In this document: piece after piece, positions 56,010 to 64,000 of the stretch
How the letters are laid out: each line of letters begins with the position of its first letter
Position numbering within the stretch: the first letter of the stretch is position 1
Notes under the pieces: model-generated
What the model was told of the DNA's origin: nothing
What the model saw: the letters and a program-made list of their open reading frames with translations, nothing else
Database searches by the model: none
Program-made: the position numbers and the translations under genes
DNA from: Erythrobacter longus
GTDB taxonomy: Bacteria > Pseudomonadota > Alphaproteobacteria > Sphingomonadales > Sphingomonadaceae
DNA length: 64,000 bases
NCBI RefSeq assembly: GCF_000715015.1
Contig: NZ_JMIW01000002.1
Location: forward strand, 186,001 to 250,000
Direction: 5' to 3'

Positions 56010-56456
56010 ATGATCGGTTTGATCCTGGTAACGCATGGCCGCCTCGCGGACCAATTTGTTGAGGCAATGGAACACGTTGTTGGCTCACAATCGGCCGTGG
56101 AAACCGTGTGCATTGGCCCCAATGACGACATGGAACAGCGCCGCGCTGATATCGCCAGTGCGATTGAAGCCGTCGATGCAGGCAGCGGTGTCATCATCCT
56201 TACCGATTTATTTGGCGGGACACCGTCCAATTTGGCGATCTCGCTGTTGGACGCAGGCCGGGTCGAAGTGATCGCGGGGATTAACCTGCCCATGCTCATC
56301 CGTTTGGCCGGGGCTCGCAAAAATCTGAGCGTGGTTGAAGCGGTGGAAGCTGCTCAGATCGCGGGGCGCAATTACATTACTGTTGCAAGCGAGCTATTGG
56401 GCGCGGACAACGCCCCCCAGAACAAGCCAGCGCGCGCAGCGAGCGGCGGGAGTTAA
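56010..56456 (+). CDS. PTS EIIA component, mannose type
   Basis: 148 residues, MIGLILVTHGRLADQFVEAM with phospho-His9, and IILTDLFGGTPSNLAISLLD. A stand-alone EIIA-Man domain without EIIB or membrane components, so regulatory rather than transporting. It ends 10 bp before HPr, and the pair follows rapZ. Confidence 0.92.
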   Translation: MIGLILVTHGRLADQFVEAMEHVVGSQSAVETVCIGPNDDMEQRRADIASAIEAVDAGSGVIILTDLFGGTPSNLAISLLDAGRVEVIAGINLPMLIRLAGARKNLSVVEAVEAAQIAGRNYITVASELLGADNAPQNKPARAASGGS

Positions 56457-56466
56457 GCGTCTTACG

Positions 56467-56745
56467 ATGGGGGAACTGCGGCAAAGTGTTACGATCGTGA
56501 ACCAACGCGGCCTTCACGCACGGGCGAGCGCCAAATTCGTTGGTGCGGTGGCAGCATTGCCTGAAGGAGCGCAGGTAAAAGTTGCAAAGGGCGCAAACAC
56601 TGCCGCTGGCGGTTCCATCCTTGGCCTGATGATGCTTGGCGCGGCCAAAGGTGACACGGTTGAGCTGATCGTTGATGGCAATGATAGCGAGACCGTACTC
56701 GCCCAGCTCGTTGCACTTGTCGAAGACGGCTTTGGCGAAGACTGA
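56467..56745 (+). CDS. ptsH: Phosphocarrier protein HPr
   Basis: 92 residues: VNQRGLHARASAKFV with His17 and AAGGSILGLMMLGAAKGD with Ser50, the kinase site for HprK. It receives phosphate from EI, which is not encoded here. The ATG at 56467 follows the EIIA stop by 10 bp. Confidence 0.94.
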   Translation: MGELRQSVTIVNQRGLHARASAKFVGAVAALPEGAQVKVAKGANTAAGGSILGLMMLGAAKGDTVELIVDGNDSETVLAQLVALVEDGFGED

Positions 56746-56768
56746 GCGAGAAGCGCACCAGTAATCCT

Positions 56769-57584
56769 ATGACGCGCAAGCACATTTCCGGTTTTTCCAA
56801 TCCCACTGTGAAATATCTGCGCAGTTTGCGTGAGAAGAAGCTGCGCAAACGTGCCGGGCAATTCCTGGTCGAGGGCCTGCGATTGCTCGAAGATGCACGT
56901 GTGAGCGGCTATGTGCCGCGCACTTTGGTTATGGCCGAAGGGCGCGATCCGCATCCTTTGATCGAGGGGCTAGAGCGCGAGATTGAGGCGAGCGGCGGCG
57001 AGATCATCACCACAACGCCCGATATCCTCTCAAAGATCACCGGCAAGTCCAATGCGCAAAGCGTGGTTGGGGTGTTCGACGAATTCGATACATCGCTTGA
57101 AAAGCTTGACCGCAGCGCCGCCAAAATCTGGCTGGTCGCACAGGACCTGCGTGATCCCGGCAATCTTGGGACCATGCTGCGCACAGGCGATGCCGTGGGC
57201 GCTGGCGGGCTGATCCTGATCGACGATTGCGCCGACCCGTTCAGCGCCGAAGCCGTACGCGCAAGCATGGGCGCGGTGTTCACCCAAGGCCTCGCGCGGG
57301 CGCGCTGGGACGAGTTTATCCCGTGGCTAAGGGGTGGCGCGGGCCAGCTAGTGGCTGCAAGCCTGCGCGACGCGGTGCCCTATCGCGGGGCGGCGTATCA
57401 ATCGCCATGCTTCATCCTCGTGGGCAACGAATCGCAAGGCCTCCCCGAGACTTACGAAATGGAATGCGACCTGCGCGTCACCATGCCGATGAAAGGCCGC
57501 GCGGACTCATTGAATGCCGCCATTGCGGGCGCGGTGCTGGCGTATGAGGTATTAGAAACATTCGATCCAGCGGCCCAGAACTGA
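56769..57584 (+). CDS. TrmH/SpoU-family RNA 2'-O-methyltransferase
   Basis: 271 residues. The N-terminal SSU-binding-like region (SNPTVKYLRSLREKKLRKRA, GQFLVEGLRLLEDA) and the C-terminal SPOUT knot: VAQDLRDPGNLGTMLRTGDA, LVGNESQGLPETY and VTMPMKGRADSLNAAIAGAV. It probably modifies 23S rRNA or tRNA. It follows HPr by 23 bp and may be in the same transcript. Confidence 0.93.
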   Translation: MTRKHISGFSNPTVKYLRSLREKKLRKRAGQFLVEGLRLLEDARVSGYVPRTLVMAEGRDPHPLIEGLEREIEASGGEIITTTPDILSKITGKSNAQSVVGVFDEFDTSLEKLDRSAAKIWLVAQDLRDPGNLGTMLRTGDAVGAGGLILIDDCADPFSAEAVRASMGAVFTQGLARARWDEFIPWLRGGAGQLVAASLRDAVPYRGAAYQSPCFILVGNESQGLPETYEMECDLRVTMPMKGRADSLNAAIAGAVLAYEVLETFDPAAQN

Positions 57585-57623
57585 TGTGCGTCGCTAAGGC
57601 AGAGAGAGTTGGCAGGAAGCTCA

Positions 57624-57953
57624 ATGCGTCACCTTTCTGAAGACGAAAAGTGGGTTCTGATGGAATACCTCAAGGGTGTCGGAAACCTGGCCCTTGCCGG
57701 TGGCTGTGCGTTCGGTCTGCTATTCTTGCAGTGGAACCAAGTGATCATCGCAGTTTGGGCAGTCGTCATCGTGTGGGTGTGCGCCGTTGCAATCGCCCTG
57801 AACGGGCTGCTCGACCTTAAGACTTACTTCGACAACGCTCACGACCCTGCTCACGCGATCTACATTTCGCTTGCCACAATTCTTGTGGCACCCGTTATGG
57901 GAGGAACGCTGGGAGTAGTGATCTTGGCCGTGATCGCCGGGTGGCTGCCCTAG
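57624..57953 (+). CDS. Small membrane protein, unknown function
   Basis: 109 residues; three hydrophobic segments, with acidic ends (HLSEDEKWVLMEYLKG). AGGA lies before the ATG at 57624; a TTG at 57609 is an alternative. It is convergent with rmuC. No family recognised. Confidence 0.65.
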   Translation: MRHLSEDEKWVLMEYLKGVGNLALAGGCAFGLLFLQWNQVIIAVWAVVIVWVCAVAIALNGLLDLKTYFDNAHDPAHAIYISLATILVAPVMGGTLGVVILAVIAGWLP

Positions 57954-57959
57954 GCTAGT

Positions 57960-59381
57960 CTATTCAGCCGCGTCCTGTTTGCTTTCGAGCATGAAGTTCG
58001 CTTCTTCATCGGCGGCTTTGGCATCCGCCGCGTTGTAGCGCGGGGTGCTTTCGACCAGCGGCACTTCTTCGATCTCGCGCTTGCCGATTTCGACGCCTTT
58101 TTCGGCGAGACGCTTGCCTGACGAAAGGACGTTGCGTTCAAAGCTGCCGACGAATTTGTTGTAATTGTTGACCGCAGTTTCGAGCCCCCCGCCAACGCGT
58201 TTGAGGTGCTGGGCTGCAGTTTCTAGGCGGCTGTAGAGTTCCGCCCCCATGCGGCCGATTTCCTGCGCTTCTTTTGCAAGACCATCTTGCCGCCAGACTT
58301 GTGCGACAGTGCGCGCGATGGCCACAAGATTGGTTGGCGTTGCGAGCAAGACCCGGCGTTCAAATGCAAAATCCCACAAAGTCGGATCAGCGTCCAAAGC
58401 GGCGGTCACAAAGTGTTCCCCTGGAATGAACATAATGACGTAATCGGGCGCTTCTTCAAATTGGCTTTGATAGCTTTTCGCGCCCAAGGTTTGGACGTGA
58501 TTGCGCATGGACTTTGCGTGTGCGTCCAACTCGCGTTTGCGCGTGTCGTCATCATCGGCCTCGAATGCGGCCTGATAGGCGTTGAGCGAGACTTTGGAGT
58601 CGATCACCAGCTTCTTTTGCCCCGGCACATTGATGATCGCATCCGGGCGAAGCCGCCCTTCTTCGGTTTCAACCGAATGCTCCATCATAAAATCGGTATG
58701 CTCGGCGAGCCCGCATTGTTCGAGCAGGTTTTGCAAAGCCCGCTCCCCCCAGCGGCCCCGCGCTTTGGGAGCGTTGGTCAGCGAATTGCCAAGCCGCTGC
58801 GCCTCGCGCCGGACCTCTTCCTGCCCCTCGCGCATGGATTGGATGAGGCCCTGCAATTGGCCAAAGGCATCGGTGCGCTTGGCCTCAAGCTCGTTCACCT
58901 GTTTCTCATAGGAAGCGAGCTTTTCGCCCACAGGCGTGAGCAAAGCCTTGATCTTCGCCTCGCCGGTTTCCTCGGACTGTTTGAAGCGTTCTTCCGCGCG
59001 GCGCAGGAAGGCTTCTTGCGCTTTGCCAAGCACCTGTGCGCCGGTGTTTTCAAACTCTTTCATTAGCTGCCCGCGCGATTCTTCGAGCAGCCGCTTTTGT
59101 TCGGCAAAACTGGCCCGTTCAGCACGGAAATTAGCGTTTTCGGCGCGGGCCGCCTCAAGCTTTTCGGAAAGATCGTCAGCCCGTGCTGCCCGTTCAGACA
59201 TGGTGGCAAGGTCGGTTGCTGCGCGGCGGAATTTTTCGTCCAGCGCCTTTGTTTCGCCCTCGCTGGCCGCAAGACGGTCCCGCAAGTCAGTAACAGGCCG
59301 CGAGGCGAGAAAATATGCCGCACCGCCCCCGAGAAGAAGGCCGAGTATCAGAGCGATGATGAGAAGAATCGGATTTTCCAT
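57960..59381 (-). CDS. rmuC: DNA recombination protein RmuC
   Basis: 473 residues. An N-terminal membrane anchor (PILLIIALILGLLLGGGAAYFL region), a long coiled coil (about residues 35-190, rich in Glu/Arg/Ala), then the RmuC nuclease-like domain with KARGRWGERALQNLLEQCGL, RLRPDAIINVPGQKKLVIDS and YVIMFIPGEHFVTAALDADP. It limits inversions between short repeats. The anchor is a single helix. Last gene of the recR-def strand run. Confidence 0.92.
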   Translation of the reverse strand: MENPILLIIALILGLLLGGGAAYFLASRPVTDLRDRLAASEGETKALDEKFRRAATDLATMSERAARADDLSEKLEAARAENANFRAERASFAEQKRLLEESRGQLMKEFENTGAQVLGKAQEAFLRRAEERFKQSEETGEAKIKALLTPVGEKLASYEKQVNELEAKRTDAFGQLQGLIQSMREGQEEVRREAQRLGNSLTNAPKARGRWGERALQNLLEQCGLAEHTDFMMEHSVETEEGRLRPDAIINVPGQKKLVIDSKVSLNAYQAAFEADDDDTRKRELDAHAKSMRNHVQTLGAKSYQSQFEEAPDYVIMFIPGEHFVTAALDADPTLWDFAFERRVLLATPTNLVAIARTVAQVWRQDGLAKEAQEIGRMGAELYSRLETAAQHLKRVGGGLETAVNNYNKFVGSFERNVLSSGKRLAEKGVEIGKREIEEVPLVESTPRYNAADAKAADEEANFMLESKQDAAE

Positions 59382-59438
59382 GCTTCATTATAGCATGGAA
59401 CAAATGCGGAACACTAGCGCTTTGTTGGATATCCCCAA

Positions 59439-59726
59439 CTACTGCGCAGCTTTGGGCCTAGGCCAGTCTCTTACGGCACAAATCAGGATAACAAGCGCAC
59501 AGGTAGGCCAGATGTACCAGTCGCTGAGGCCGTTCGAATACTCTTCCCAAGCTTTGAAACCAAAATACGCTGCCATGAAGCAATACATCACGCACCAAAT
59601 CTTTGATTGCCGAGCAGTCGGCTCCTTCTTTGGCAAACCAAGCGACCAGAACCAATATCCGAACACCAGCAGTCCAATAAGGACCAGGATCATAAAGCTA
59701 CCGAAGATGTGTTCGGCGGGCCACAT
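59439..59726 (-). CDS. Small membrane protein, unknown function
   Basis: 95 residues with three hydrophobic segments and many Trp/Tyr; MWPAEHIFGSFMILVLIGLL at the N-terminus, CMAAYF-type helix in the middle. It begins 4 bp after the peptide deformylase gene on the same strand and is probably cotranscribed with def. No family recognised. Confidence 0.65.
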   Translation of the reverse strand: MWPAEHIFGSFMILVLIGLLVFGYWFWSLGLPKKEPTARQSKIWCVMYCFMAAYFGFKAWEEYSNGLSDWYIWPTCALVILICAVRDWPRPKAAQ

Positions 59727-59730
59727 CTGG

Positions 59731-60303
59731 TTACGCCACAGCCCTCAACTTCTTCAGCTTCTTCAGCATCATATTGCGCTTGAGGCGTGAGAGGTGGTCG
59801 ATAAAGACGATGCCTTCGAGGTGGTCCATCTCGTGCTGGAGACAGGTCGCCATCATGCCGGTGAGGTGCTCCTTGTGGTGGTTGCCCTGAAGGTCTTGGT
59901 ATTCGACCGTGCAGGATGCCGGGCGATCTACGTCGGCGTAAATCTCCGGCAGCGAGAGGCAGCCTTCCTGGAAGGTGCTCATTTCCTCGGTCTCGGGTGT
60001 GATCACTGGATTGATGAAGACGCGCGGCTCTTTCTTCGTCGCGGGATGAGTGTGCTTATGCCCATCGTGCTCGCACTCAACCGGCTCTGCGTCGGGGTCG
60101 TCGGGCTGTAGATCAATCACGAGGACGCGTTTGGGTACAGCGACCTGAATGGCGGCAAGGCCAATGCCGGGGGCATCGTACATCGTCTCGAACATATCTT
60201 CGACGAGCTGCTTGAGCTCGTCGTTGAACTCTTCGGGTTTAACCGGTTCGGACACAAGTTTAAGCCGGGGGTCCGGCACTTCTATGATTTCGCGGATAGC
60301 CAT
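59731..60303 (-). CDS. def: Peptide deformylase with His-rich insertion
   Basis: 190 residues. Motif 1 GIGLAAIQ at 46-53, motif 2 EGCLSLP with the metal Cys115, motif 3 QHEMDHLEG with His157, Glu158 and His161. It removes the formyl group from nascent N-termini. Between the second strand and PRVFINP there is an insertion (about residues 66-92) containing CEHDGHKHTH, a Cys/His cluster absent from E. coli Def. Fmt, its pathway partner, is 0.7 kb away. Confidence 0.94.
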   Translation of the reverse strand: MAIREIIEVPDPRLKLVSEPVKPEEFNDELKQLVEDMFETMYDAPGIGLAAIQVAVPKRVLVIDLQPDDPDAEPVECEHDGHKHTHPATKKEPRVFINPVITPETEEMSTFQEGCLSLPEIYADVDRPASCTVEYQDLQGNHHKEHLTGMMATCLQHEMDHLEGIVFIDHLSRLKRNMMLKKLKKLRAVA

Positions 60304-60385
60304 ATGGGCAATTTAGTGCGCGTAGGCGTCAGCCGCAAGCGCAAGTGTTCGATCACCGTAATCGGCCATCCCATGGCGGGGGATG

Positions 60386-60982
60386 TTAGCCCACAGGCCG
60401 CCGCGCTCTTAAAGCCTGTGCCAAAGTGCCTTCATCGAGGTAATCTAGCTCTCCGCCAACCGGCAGGCCATGGGCAAGCTGGGTGATGCGGACCTTGTGC
60501 TCCTCCAGCCGCTCGGCGAGGTAGTGCGCGGTGGTTTGCCCTTCGAGGGTTGCATTCATGGCGAGAACAACTTCGTCCACTTCGCCGGTGGAAACGCGGT
60601 CGATCAGGGAGGCGATGTTGAGGTCTTCGGGGCCGATGCCGTCGAGGGCTGAGAGCTTTCCGCCCAGCACATGGTAGCGCCCTTGAAAGAGGCGAGCACG
60701 GTCTAGCGCCCAGACGTCGGCGACATCCTCGACCACGCAAAGCGCTTTCGCATCGCGGCGCACATCCGCGCAGATGCCGCAGGGGTTTATGGTGTCCACA
60801 TTGCCGCATGTTTCGCACTCGACCAGCGTTTGCGATATCGCGTCCAATGCCTCCAACAGGTCGGGCAAAGCACGCTCACGGTTTTTGACCAGCCACAGCA
60901 CAGCCCGCCTTGCGCTGCGGGGGCCGAGGCCGGGCAAACGCGCCAATGCAGCTGATAAAGCTTCGATCTCTTGCGATGCCAT
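60386..60982 (-). CDS. recR: Recombination protein RecR
   Basis: 198 residues: helix-hairpin-helix [20 protein letters not shown], a C4 zinc finger [16 protein letters not shown], and a TOPRIM domain with [14 protein letters not shown] and [20 protein letters not shown]. Acts with RecO/RecF in gap repair. dnaX and the YbaB gene, the usual neighbours, are not adjacent. Confidence 0.95.
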   Translation of the reverse strand: MASQEIEALSAALARLPGLGPRSARRAVLWLVKNRERALPDLLEALDAISQTLVECETCGNVDTINPCGICADVRRDAKALCVVEDVADVWALDRARLFQGRYHVLGGKLSALDGIGPEDLNIASLIDRVSTGEVDEVVLAMNATLEGQTTAHYLAERLEEHKVRITQLAHGLPVGGELDYLDEGTLAQALRARRPVG

Positions 60983-61035
60983 GTGGGGGGAGATAGGGCG
61001 CTTGGTTCAATTCACAAAGGTTTGCCGATCGCTTT

Positions 61036-61941
61036 ATGCGCATAGTTTTTATGGGAACGCCCGATTTTGCGGTGCCTGCTCTGGTGGCTCTTGCGGCTGC
61101 GGGGCACGAGATCGCGTGTGTTTACACCCAGCCGCCGAGCCGTTCTGGCCGGGGCAAGAAGCTGCGTCCCTCGCCTGTGCAGGTGAGGGCAGAGGAGCTT
61201 GGGTTTGAGGTGCGTTCGCCCAAATCTTTGAGGAATGAAGAAGCACAAAGCGAGTTTGCAGCACTGGACGCCGATATTGCAGTGGTCGCCGCATATGGGC
61301 TGATCCTGCCGCAAGCGGTGCTCGATGCGCCCAGGCATGGTTGCCTGAATATCCACGCTTCGATCCTGCCGCGCTGGCGGGGGGCTGCGCCTATTCACCG
61401 TGCGATTATGGCGGGTGATGAGGAGACGGGCGTTACAATCATGCAGATGGAAGCGGGGCTCGATACAGGGCCCATGCGACATATCGTGACAACGCCGATT
61501 GGTGCGAAGACAACCGGCGAGATGTTTGAAGAGCTAGGCGCGATGGGCGCAGAGGCGATGGTAGAGGTTCTGGCAGACCTTGATGCGTATCCGCCAGTGG
61601 CGCAGGATGATGCGTTCACCACCCACGCGGCAAAAATCGACAAGGCCGAGGCGCGGATTGAATGGTCGCGGCCTGCGGGCGAGCTGGTGCGTCATGTGGC
61701 GGGTTTAGCGCCCTTCCCCGGCGCCTGGTTTGAGCTGGGCGATGAGCGGGTAAAGCTCTTGTTGGCAGAAGAGGTAGAGGGGTCAGGCGAGACGGGAGAG
61801 GTCCTCGACGCTGAACTCACCATTGCGTGTGATGAAGGCGCAATTCGTCCACTCAAACTCCAACGTGCAGGGAAACCTGCGATGGAACGCGAGGACTTCC
61901 TGCGCGGAAAGCCGATTGCGGCAGGAACCGTGCTCAAGTGA
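61036..61941 (+). CDS. fmt: Methionyl-tRNA formyltransferase
   Basis: 301 residues. [20 protein letters not shown], then [20 protein letters not shown], the formyl-tetrahydrofolate-binding motif with catalytic His, and the C-terminal tRNA-binding domain with [13 protein letters not shown]. It formylates initiator Met-tRNA. It overlaps truA by 4 bp. Confidence 0.96.
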   Translation: MRIVFMGTPDFAVPALVALAAAGHEIACVYTQPPSRSGRGKKLRPSPVQVRAEELGFEVRSPKSLRNEEAQSEFAALDADIAVVAAYGLILPQAVLDAPRHGCLNIHASILPRWRGAAPIHRAIMAGDEETGVTIMQMEAGLDTGPMRHIVTTPIGAKTTGEMFEELGAMGAEAMVEVLADLDAYPPVAQDDAFTTHAAKIDKAEARIEWSRPAGELVRHVAGLAPFPGAWFELGDERVKLLLAEEVEGSGETGEVLDAELTIACDEGAIRPLKLQRAGKPAMEREDFLRGKPIAAGTVLK

Positions 61942-62690
61942 CCCGTTTCGCGCTCACCATAGAATTTGACGGGACGCCGTTCCACGGGCTCCAGCGGCAA
62001 AAGCATGGGCCTTCGGTGCAGCAGTCGGTCGAAGATGCGCTCCACCGGATTACAGGCGAGGAGATCACTCTGCACAGCGCCGGGCGCACGGATGCAGGCG
62101 TTCATGCGCTGGCGATGCGCTCCCACGTTGATCTTGAAAAAGACATCGACCCGTTTCGGCTTTCGGAGGCGATCAATGCGTATCTTCGGCCTGATCCAAT
62201 CGCCATTCTCGATTGCCAGATTGTCCCCGATGATTGGCACGCGCGGTTTTCCTGTGTCGAGCGTCGTTATGTCTATCGCATCTGCAACCGGCGTGCGCCC
62301 CTGACTTTTGCCAAGAACCAGGTGTGGCATGTTGCGCAGCCGCTCGATCACGAAGCCATGCACCGCGCGGCGCAATCGCTTGTCGGACTTCATGACTTCA
62401 CCACATTTCGCTCGGTCCAGTGCCAGTCGAAAGACCCGGTAAAGACGCTGGACCGCCTCGATGTGGTGAGAGAAGGCGACGAGATTCGCATTTATGCGCA
62501 GGCCCGAAGTTTCTTGCATCATCACGTCCGAAGCATGGTCGGATGCCTCAAGCTCGTCGGCCAAGGGACGTGGAAGGAAGGCCAGATCGCTGATGCGTTA
62601 GAGGCGAAGGACCGCGCGCAATTGGGCCTGAACGCGCCCCCACATGGGCTCTATTTCATTGAAGCAATTTATCCAGAAGAGGGATCATAA
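61938..62690 (+). CDS. truA: tRNA pseudouridine(38-40) synthase
   Basis: 250 residues. [20 protein letters not shown], then [20 protein letters not shown] with the catalytic Asp, [18 protein letters not shown] and [19 protein letters not shown]. Makes pseudouridine in the anticodon arm of tRNA. Starts with a GTG overlapping the fmt stop. Confidence 0.96.
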   Translation: MTRFALTIEFDGTPFHGLQRQKHGPSVQQSVEDALHRITGEEITLHSAGRTDAGVHALAMRSHVDLEKDIDPFRLSEAINAYLRPDPIAILDCQIVPDDWHARFSCVERRYVYRICNRRAPLTFAKNQVWHVAQPLDHEAMHRAAQSLVGLHDFTTFRSVQCQSKDPVKTLDRLDVVREGDEIRIYAQARSFLHHHVRSMVGCLKLVGQGTWKEGQIADALEAKDRAQLGLNAPPHGLYFIEAIYPEEGS

Positions 62691-62693
62691 ATC

Positions 62694-63092
62694 ATGGCGA
62701 ATTGGTACAAGATACCAACCAGTTCACGGATGAAGGAAGGCGACTACCGCGCCGGGCTCAATGCGCTCAACATTGTGTTTGGTGCAGTGCTCGGCTTCGT
62801 GCTCGTAGGCGGTGAGAACCTGCCGATCTTCGATTTCGTCGCCCTGCTCGCGATCAGCGCGCTCATCGTCATGATGATCCAGTCTATTGCGCTCAGCGAC
62901 TTTACCCTGTTTAGCGTCGTTGTGACGGGCGTTGCGATCTATTTCCTGCCGCAAATGGCAGAAGAATGGTTTTCGCTGACAAAAGTCCCCAAACTGCAAC
63001 CCACGCTGGCAACCTGGGCTGTGATGGCCACAATTATTGAGCTATCGCCGAGAGAGAAATCTGACGACAAAACCAAAGCCGCAACCGAATAA
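62694..63092 (+). CDS. Membrane protein of unknown function
   Basis: 132 residues, three or four hydrophobic segments (for example ALNIVFGAVLGFVLVGGENL), basic C-terminus. Begins 3 bp after truA, so probably cotranscribed. No recognised family. Confidence 0.7.
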   Translation: MANWYKIPTSSRMKEGDYRAGLNALNIVFGAVLGFVLVGGENLPIFDFVALLAISALIVMMIQSIALSDFTLFSVVVTGVAIYFLPQMAEEWFSLTKVPKLQPTLATWAVMATIIELSPREKSDDKTKAATE

Positions 63093-63115
63093 TTTCACGA
63101 TTGAGAGAGACACTT

Positions 63116-64000
63116 ATGACCACCGGCAAACAGCTTTTCACCACGCTTTCGAGCGACGGCAAACTCACCCTTGAGGTTAGCGAGGAAACCTTCCCCGAGC
63201 CCAAGGCAAACCAAGTGCTGGTCAAGATGGAAGCGGCGCCGATCAACCCGTCGGACCTCGCGATCCTCACCAGCGCGGCTGACTTTGAAAACGCGGAATA
63301 TTCGGCTGGCAAGGTTGTTGCGCAAATGCCCGAACCCTTCCTCTCAGGCCAAAAAGCGCGCTTCGACCAGAGGCTGCCCGCCGGTAACGAGGGCGCAGGC
63401 ACCGTTATCGCCACTGGCGATAGCGATATGGCCAAGGCTCTCATGGGCAAGCGCGTCGCCTGCGTTCCCGGCAATGCGTTCAGCCAATATGCCATTGCCG
63501 ATGCGATGATGTGCCTGCCGCTGGGCGATCATTCGTGCGAAGAGGGGGCGTCTTCCTTCGTCAATCCGATGACTGCGCTTGGCTTTGCCGAAAACGCCAA
63601 GATGGACGGGCAAAAAGCGATGGTGCACACAGCGGCCGCTTCAAACCTTGGCCAGATGCTCATCAAAATCTGCGCTGAAGACGGCATTGAGCTGGTCAAT
63701 ATCGTGCGCAAGGCCGAGCACGTCGAAATGCTCAAAGGGCTTGGCGCGAAATATGTTGTCAATTCCTCTGACGACGATTTCATGGCGCAGCTGCGGTCCG
63801 CAATTGATGCAACCGATGCGTTCTATGGCTTTGACCCCATTGGCGGCGGCAAGGCGACCGATACCGTCTTCAAGGCGATGGAACAGGTCGCCGTCTCCAA
63901 GATGACCGAATATTCGCGCTATGGCTCGAACCAGGAAAAGCGCATGTTCATCTATGGCCGTCTGGACTTTGGCCCGACGATGCTCACCCCTTCCTATGGC
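63116..64000 (+). CDS. MDR-superfamily zinc-binding-type dehydrogenase, partial
   Basis: The frame is open from the ATG at 63116 to the window edge (295 codons). MDR quinone-oxidoreductase-like: EAAPINPSDLAIL at the N-terminus, GNEGAGTVIATGDSDMAKAL and the dinucleotide-binding region KAMVHTAAASNLGQMLIKIC. It appears to lack the catalytic zinc ligands of alcohol dehydrogenases. The C-terminus is beyond the window. GAGAGAGAC precedes the ATG. Function probably NADPH-dependent reduction of an enone or quinone. Confidence 0.88.
   Translation, partial: MTTGKQLFTTLSSDGKLTLEVSEETFPEPKANQVLVKMEAAPINPSDLAILTSAADFENAEYSAGKVVAQMPEPFLSGQKARFDQRLPAGNEGAGTVIATGDSDMAKALMGKRVACVPGNAFSQYAIADAMMCLPLGDHSCEEGASSFVNPMTALGFAENAKMDGQKAMVHTAAASNLGQMLIKICAEDGIELVNIVRKAEHVEMLKGLGAKYVVNSSDDDFMAQLRSAIDATDAFYGFDPIGGGKATDTVFKAMEQVAVSKMTEYSRYGSNQEKRMFIYGRLDFGPTMLTPSYG

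Overview
The window is ordinary-looking chromosome from an alphaproteobacterium, most likely Sphingomonadales/Erythrobacteraceae. The evidence is a CcrM-type GANTC methyltransferase, the alphaproteobacterial block chvI-chvG-hprK(short)-rapZ-EIIA-HPr next to pckA, a split three-subunit proton-translocating transhydrogenase, an aa3-oxidase subunit IV peptide, an ABA4-like membrane protein and many sphingomonad-type palindromic intergenic repeats. No rRNA, tRNA, CRISPR array, phage, IS transposase or plasmid gene was recognised. The assignment rests on gene content and protein style, not on a database search.

Layout: 1-4113 is the edge of a surface-polysaccharide locus (glycosyltransferase, beta-propeller protein, methyltransferase, flippase). 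4507-13702 holds an orphan CpaF ATPase, an EamA exporter, a periplasmic TPR-like protein, an entericidin, an acyl-CoA ligase, an ABA4-like protein, an NAD(P)-binding protein and a dGTPase; a structured RNA region with an intrinsic terminator lies upstream of the dGTPase. 14028-18049 holds an aspartate racemase and a compact operon of beta-helix protein, diheme cytochrome and hydrolase. 18115-22320 is a pnt operon with a secreted unknown protein nested inside it, plus the aa3 subunit IV. 22605-28438 has an NtrC-family regulator with a degenerate GAFTGA loop, an SDR, folP, an outer-membrane barrel and ccrM with a recognisable control region. 28702-40339 carries rimK with its protease partner, a Ca/Na antiporter, rnhB, a sorbosone-dehydrogenase-like lipoprotein, GNAT, DUF1285, Nudix, cca, parC and a periplasmic caspase-Sel1 protein.

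40480-41001 is the most novel spot: three tandem paralogous 34-35 residue membrane or secreted peptides, too short for routine gene calling, with a sigma-54-like promoter upstream and a strong terminator downstream. 41162-44473 has a ferredoxin, two cysteine desulfurases and a hydrolase. 44491-44707 is a 217-bp MITE-like cruciform. 44848-51799 holds a TonB-like protein, DUF3597, a cyclic-nucleotide-binding thioredoxin-reductase-like flavoprotein without CxxC, two DUF937-like proteins, an EEP phosphatase and pckA. 52101-56745 is the envelope-stress/PTS regulatory block. 56769-64000 is housekeeping: TrmH, RmuC, peptide deformylase, RecR, Fmt, TruA, and a dehydrogenase cut by the right edge.

Taken together the window links central carbon control (pckA, ChvGI, HprK, HPr, RapZ), redox balance (pnt, cytochrome, cysteine desulfurases, ferredoxin), cell-cycle methylation (ccrM) and envelope functions. 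Motif and start-site statements are read from the sequence; family functions come from general knowledge; regulatory proposals are inference.
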